From Candidatus Poseidoniaceae archaeon (GTDB lineage: Archaea; Thermoplasmatota; Poseidoniia; Poseidoniales; Poseidoniaceae): a stretch of 9,122 nt of DNA. The notes beneath the pieces were generated by a model. The model saw only the letters and a program-made list of their open reading frames with translations. It was not told where the DNA came from and ran no database searches. How positions within the stretch are numbered: the stretch's first letter is position 1; each line of letters begins with the position of its first letter. A program made the translations under genes and the position numbers. Of the stretch, positions 5,702-9,122 are shown piece after piece. The stretch lies in assembly GCA_013329355.1 (NCBI GenBank), contig DUKK01000212.1, positions 1 through 9,122 of the forward strand. Reading direction: 5' to 3'.

Positions 5702-7351
5702 ATGGCCACTAATTTGTTTGGCACGGACGGAATTAGGGGACGGGTAAACGCTAACATCCAAAATGAGAAGATTGCACTGGAGGTGTTGAGGGAGAACCGG
5801 GAGATCTCTCCTCCAATATTCCGCCTGATTGGCGAGGCACTAGGTCGCAGTGCAGAGGTAGAATCAGGACAACAACTGCGAGCCGTAGTTGGTTGGGATG
5901 ACCGTCCATCGAACACTCTGCTAGCAGAATACCTGACGGTTGGATTGAATCTTGCTGGATTCGAGGTAACCCATATTGGCATTTGCGCAACCCCCAGTCT
6001 GCATTATGCGACGCTAATGTTCGAAGCGGATTTTGGTTGCATGATTACAGCAAGTCATAATCCGGTGGAGGATTCTGGGCTGAAGATATTTACAAAATAT
6101 GGCTACAAAACATTACCAGACTTTGAGGTAGAATTGTCGCGTAATGCAATTTCGTTGTCTAGAGAAGACCGAGATGTAGATCACATAGAACGTGAAAGAT
6201 TAGCAATACCAGCATTTCAGCATCATTCATCGGACTGGACCATAACAAATCATTCAGCCTGGTTAAGCAAACGATATTCCGGTCTAGCACAGATGCTTGG
6301 TAAGCAATTGTCTGGTGCTAGCAACCTAACTACACCTCTGCTGGTTGACTCGTCGCGAGGCAGTAACAAACATTGGTTAGTGAAATGGTTAATCGATCGC
6401 GGTATTGCGGCTTTGGAGGTGAGTGACTCAGCACCTTGTTTGAACAAAAACTGTGGCGCCGGTGACTTTTTGCCAACCCAAGAATGGACTTTTGCAGAAG
6501 CAAGAAAGTCATCACACCGCTTAATCAACCAATTATCGAGTTGTCCACCTGGAACCTTGGTTGGTGCGGCACTTGATGGCGATGGCGACCGATGCCTACT
6601 AATTGAGTCTACTACTACAGGGTTTAGGGTTATAGACGGAGATAGAATTGCTGATGCTTTCATCAATTGTTTTTCACAAGCGGGTTACGATTGGCACCTT
6701 GCGGCAAGTATTGAATCAGATTTGTCTCTCACAACTAACCTAGACCGCTTTTCTCAGCCGGTAAAAACCAGTGAGACAGCAGTTGGCGACCGATGGCTAT
6801 CAGTAAGTCTGTCCAATGGTATGATGAATGAATATTTGGTCGGAGAAACACTACCGCAGTTGATTGGAGTAGAGGATTCCGGTCATCTTGTATTACCATC
6901 GCCTCATCCAAAATTAGACCAAAGCTGGTCGCTTGTGGGAGATGGTGCAATGAGTTTAGTAGTCTATTTGTTGTCGATGACAAACCTGAATGAAGCGACC
7001 CTAATGAAGGGCGGGTGGAAATGTCGTCAATCAGTATCTGAGGTTGATAGGAGCAAGTGGGATGGTAAAAATCAACTTTCGAATACTGTAGAATCAACTT
7101 TCCGTGAATATTTGGGTAATACCTATGACATTGATAATTGGGCTAGAACCGTTGTGGACGGCGAAGCAAATCTCATGCTCATAACCTGCACACTATCCGG
7201 TGCCAAACTTTCACTTGGCGTCAGGAATAGTGGTACTCAGGCCAAAATCTCTGTCTCAGCTCGGCTGGAACATGGTGGCGATCCATCTGGCATACAAGGC
7301 AGTATAGATGCTGTCTGTAGTATTCTGGCAGTTCAAATGGTTAGCCGTTGA
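5702..7351 (+). CDS. glmM: Phosphoglucosamine mutase (GlmM-type alpha-D-phosphohexomutase)
   Basis: The enzyme interconverts GlcN-6-P and GlcN-1-P through a phosphoserine, on the path to UDP-GlcNAc. All four signature motifs are present: N-terminal NLFGTDGIRGR (4-14); the active-site loop TASHNP (116-121) with phosphorylated S118; the Mg-binding DGDGDR (292-297); the sugar-binding VEDSGH (390-395) with the conserved E-x-SGH; and the C-terminal phosphate loop RNSGTQ (508-513). TAVGDR (359-364) is also typical. At 549 residues it is about 100 longer than usual GlmM. Extra sequence sits after the N-terminal motif (about 17-37), around 150-210 and around 398-410. Related archaeal enzymes can act on glucose or mannose phosphates, but the FGTDGIRGR start and the neighbouring GlmU-like acetyltransferase favour glucosamine. 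It is translated from a strong ribosome site overlapping the upstream stop. Its 3' end overlaps the convergent membrane-protein gene by 11 bp. Confidence 0.88.
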   Translation: MATNLFGTDGIRGRVNANIQNEKIALEVLRENREISPPIFRLIGEALGRSAEVESGQQLRAVVGWDDRPSNTLLAEYLTVGLNLAGFEVTHIGICATPSLHYATLMFEADFGCMITASHNPVEDSGLKIFTKYGYKTLPDFEVELSRNAISLSREDRDVDHIERERLAIPAFQHHSSDWTITNHSAWLSKRYSGLAQMLGKQLSGASNLTTPLLVDSSRGSNKHWLVKWLIDRGIAALEVSDSAPCLNKNCGAGDFLPTQEWTFAEARKSSHRLINQLSSCPPGTLVGAALDGDGDRCLLIESTTTGFRVIDGDRIADAFINCFSQAGYDWHLAASIESDLSLTTNLDRFSQPVKTSETAVGDRWLSVSLSNGMMNEYLVGETLPQLIGVEDSGHLVLPSPHPKLDQSWSLVGDGAMSLVVYLLSMTNLNEATLMKGGWKCRQSVSEVDRSKWDGKNQLSNTVESTFREYLGNTYDIDNWARTVVDGEANLMLITCTLSGAKLSLGVRNSGTQAKISVSARLEHGGDPSGIQGSIDAVCSILAVQMVSR

Positions 7352-9122
7352 TTATCCTTTTTTCATAGGTTTGATTGAGATAGGTTACGATACCCAGCAA
7401 TACAGACGATGCGATAAGAATAGCCAGCATTGCTTCTATACCTGTGCCGATGCTGAGCATTATCATTGCAACAACCCAAGCAAGAATCATATCCAATGCC
7501 CCGAAAACACGCCACGATTTCCGCATGACTAGGATGCCACTGACCCAAGAGGTTGCGGAGCAAACGATAAGCAATACCGCAACAACTGCAAGGTTTTCCC
7601 AGCCAAACCCAGCGGGTAACAGAAGTATGTGGACGGCCCATAATCCGGAAGCTAACCACACACCGGAGTCACTAGCCACCGACCAAATTACAAAACCTAT
7701 GGACACAATCCCAGCGGTTGTGGCGAATATGTGAAGCCCGAGAGAGGATAATCCAATTGGTTCCATACACCAATACATCACCCCTGAAAGCGCCACTGGC
7801 AACATTAACCACGAGGTCAAAACCACAGCAGGCTGTGTCCAATTCCAACCTCGACGGAAAACTAAGACGATGGCGAGTAGGCCGGCAAAACCGATTGAGG
7901 TGACCCCAGCTAATACAACCCATGCAGCTCGTCCAATCGCCCCCCGATGATCCTCTAGGCCTCTGACCAGTCGTTGTTTCTCAACCCAATCATAAGCAAT
8001 AACCGAACTTAACAGGACAATTTCAACGAAAATTAGCGGTAAGGTCCAATCTATAATGCTCCCACTAAACGGGTCTACTCGATACATTACCGGAACTTCA
8101 CCGCCGATGATTAATGCGATAACACGGTCGATCACCAGTAAGTAGACAACGCCCTCAACGGCGTTGGGGATACGCAATCCAAGGTCATTTCTCCCAACTA
8201 ATCCAACACTAGCAAGAATACACAAACCGCCAGTTAACACTGCTAAGTGCTTTGCATCATCGAGCCCTACCACTGAATCAGAGACTCTTCCTGCGAGGTG
8301 AACTAATACTAAACCGAGCATTGAAATTGCTATTGGTAGTTCTATTCCTGCAACATCTGGTAACCTCAACCCGATATCATTTGCTCTGATTCTTGCTAAG
8401 GCGATAAACAGAATAGAAATCACTACACAAAACGCTAGAATGAGATAAGATAACGAGGTCGTAAAGGACAGGTATATCGATGCTAAAATAGTTGTAGTGA
8501 GAAATGCTATTACAATAACTGGGCGGTGGTGAATATCGCCTAATTCCAAATCATATTCTCCACCAGTGCCCGTTCGCTTGGCTCGTTTACGCTGTTTCTC
8601 TACTAAATCAAGCATTTCGATATCGATCATTTTGAGTCTGCTCTTGTTATTTTGTTGATTGCCAATTGTAGCTGCAACGCTCTTCCCCGTAACCTGAGCG
8701 TCAACGAACTTCTGCAACCTTGCTTGTTTTTCCTCAATTCTCAAGAGGCGGTCTTCTTTTCTCGCAACCGAACGCATCTCACTACGGAATTCGCCCTGTA
8801 TTGCTAGATATGCACCTGAACCAATGAACATCAGCAGGGTGGCTAATAGTACTAGCGCTGAGTCCTTTATTTGCGCAGTAATTGCCATAACGCTCAACAA
8901 TCCTACTGCAGCTATTGCTGGTGGCAGTAATTTTTCAACCATGGCGGCTCTTCGGAGGTATAACGTCAGTGCAACGAGCGTAATCACGGTCAAACAGTAT
9001 AGATTAACCGTTTCATCTGGCAGGAACGAACCACCGTCTAGCTGCATTAGGTTTAGTGGCTCTAGAGCTATAATTATGAAAAGACCGGATAGCAAACCCA
9101 TCATCAGCGTGAGCAATTGTCC
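7341..9122 (-). CDS. Large polytopic membrane protein with internal coiled-coil domain, function unknown (5' end uncertain)
   Basis: No named family is recognised. The frame is open to the right edge of the window, so the N-terminus may be incomplete. Possible starts inside are ATG 9104 or 9101, and TTG 9116, with no ribosome site before any of them. Numbering from ATG 9104 (587 aa), four hydrophobic segments fall in 1-102. A polar, charged section of about 90 residues (105-193) follows, with heptad-like RKEDRLLRIEEKQARLQKF (115-133) and EMLDLVEKQRKRAKR (163-177), probably a cytoplasmic coiled coil. About a dozen further membrane helices run to the end, making roughly 16-17 in all. ANDIGLRLPD (241-250) and RNDLGLRIPN (305-314) are near copies, each leading into a hydrophobic segment, and suggest an internal duplication. 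No transporter signature or catalytic motif is visible. The stop at 7341-7343 lies inside the end of glmM. Confidence 0.72.
   Translation of the reverse strand, partial: GQLLTLMMGLLSGLFIIIALEPLNLMQLDGGSFLPDETVNLYCLTVITLVALTLYLRRAAMVEKLLPPAIAAVGLLSVMAITAQIKDSALVLLATLLMFIGSGAYLAIQGEFRSEMRSVARKEDRLLRIEEKQARLQKFVDAQVTGKSVAATIGNQQNNKSRLKMIDIEMLDLVEKQRKRAKRTGTGGEYDLELGDIHHRPVIVIAFLTTTILASIYLSFTTSLSYLILAFCVVISILFIALARIRANDIGLRLPDVAGIELPIAISMLGLVLVHLAGRVSDSVVGLDDAKHLAVLTGGLCILASVGLVGRNDLGLRIPNAVEGVVYLLVIDRVIALIIGGEVPVMYRVDPFSGSIIDWTLPLIFVEIVLLSSVIAYDWVEKQRLVRGLEDHRGAIGRAAWVVLAGVTSIGFAGLLAIVLVFRRGWNWTQPAVVLTSWLMLPVALSGVMYWCMEPIGLSSLGLHIFATTAGIVSIGFVIWSVASDSGVWLASGLWAVHILLLPAGFGWENLAVVAVLLIVCSATSWVSGILVMRKSWRVFGALDMILAWVVAMIMLSIGTGIEAMLAILIASSVLLGIVTYLNQTYEKRIING
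7358..7363 (+). terminator. Oligo-T tract after glmM, candidate archaeal terminator
   Basis: A run of six T residues begins seven bases after the glmM stop, on the coding strand of glmM. Short T-tracts are the usual intrinsic termination signal for archaeal RNA polymerase. No hairpin precedes it. It lies inside the coding sequence of the convergent membrane-protein gene, so it may be partly a result of codon use there. Confidence 0.35.

Noticed and set aside
6250..6666. 138-codon open frame antisense to glmM
   Set aside because: It lies wholly inside glmM opposite the DGDGDR motif region and has no recognisable domain or start signal.
7308..7532. 74-codon plus-strand frame after glmM
   Set aside because: It overlaps the glmM 3' end in another frame and is antisense to the long membrane-protein gene; its Cys/His content does not form a regular motif.
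9114..9116. TTG at 9116 as the true start of the membrane protein
   Set aside because: The frame is open to the window edge and no ribosome site is visible; ATG 9104 or a start outside the window is at least as likely.
1..9122. tRNA, rRNA, CRISPR, insertion sequence, phage or defence-system genes
   Set aside because: None found by reading: no direct-repeat array, no transposase or integrase motif, no cloverleaf-like sequence, and every stretch over 300 bases is accounted for by coding sequence.

Overview
The window looks like part of a chromosome from a euryarchaeon, most likely a marine Group II type (Candidatus Poseidoniia). This rests on the archaeal-type DNA primase large subunit (PriL), a DUF373 membrane protein, the start of an MptE-like (DUF115) pterin enzyme, promoters that look leaderless or TATA-driven, and Shine-Dalgarno sites of the GGTGATC type. 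The phylum is an inference from family recognition; no database search was run. Genes are densely packed. I see no rRNA, tRNA, CRISPR array, transposase, phage gene or other sign of a mobile element.

Left part (1-2809): the 5' end of an mptE-like gene runs leftward out of the window. It is divergent from priL (DNA primase large subunit with its four Fe-S cysteines). priL is followed on the same strand by a DUF373 six-helix membrane protein. Between priL and the DUF373 gene lies a 25-bp near-perfect palindrome (1651-1675, 11 of 12 pairs), placed where a core promoter would be expected. It is the strongest non-coding signal in the window.

Middle (2810-4958): a two-CBS-domain protein on the minus strand abuts the DUF373 gene tail to tail with no spacer. 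Divergent from it is a run of three small or poorly known genes: a protein with a C-terminal zinc ribbon, a protein with a diverged resemblance to gamma-glutamylcyclotransferase-like proteins, and an 83-residue probable winged-helix protein with a good TATA box.

Right part (4996-9122): a stand-alone left-handed beta-helix protein that keeps the GlmU acetyltransferase histidine motif is coupled by a 4-nt gap to a complete but long (549 aa) GlmM-type phosphoglucosamine mutase. Together they could convert GlcN-6-P to GlcNAc-1-P, feeding UDP-GlcNAc or a related activated sugar for surface glycans; the uridylyltransferase is not in this window. A large polytopic membrane protein of unknown function is convergent with glmM and overlaps it by 11 bp. 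It carries a duplicated NDxGLRxP motif.

I did not find a clearly new multi-gene system. The observations most worth following are the palindrome before the DUF373 gene, the split acetyltransferase-mutase pair, the degenerate GGCT-like protein, and the duplicated motif in the large membrane protein.
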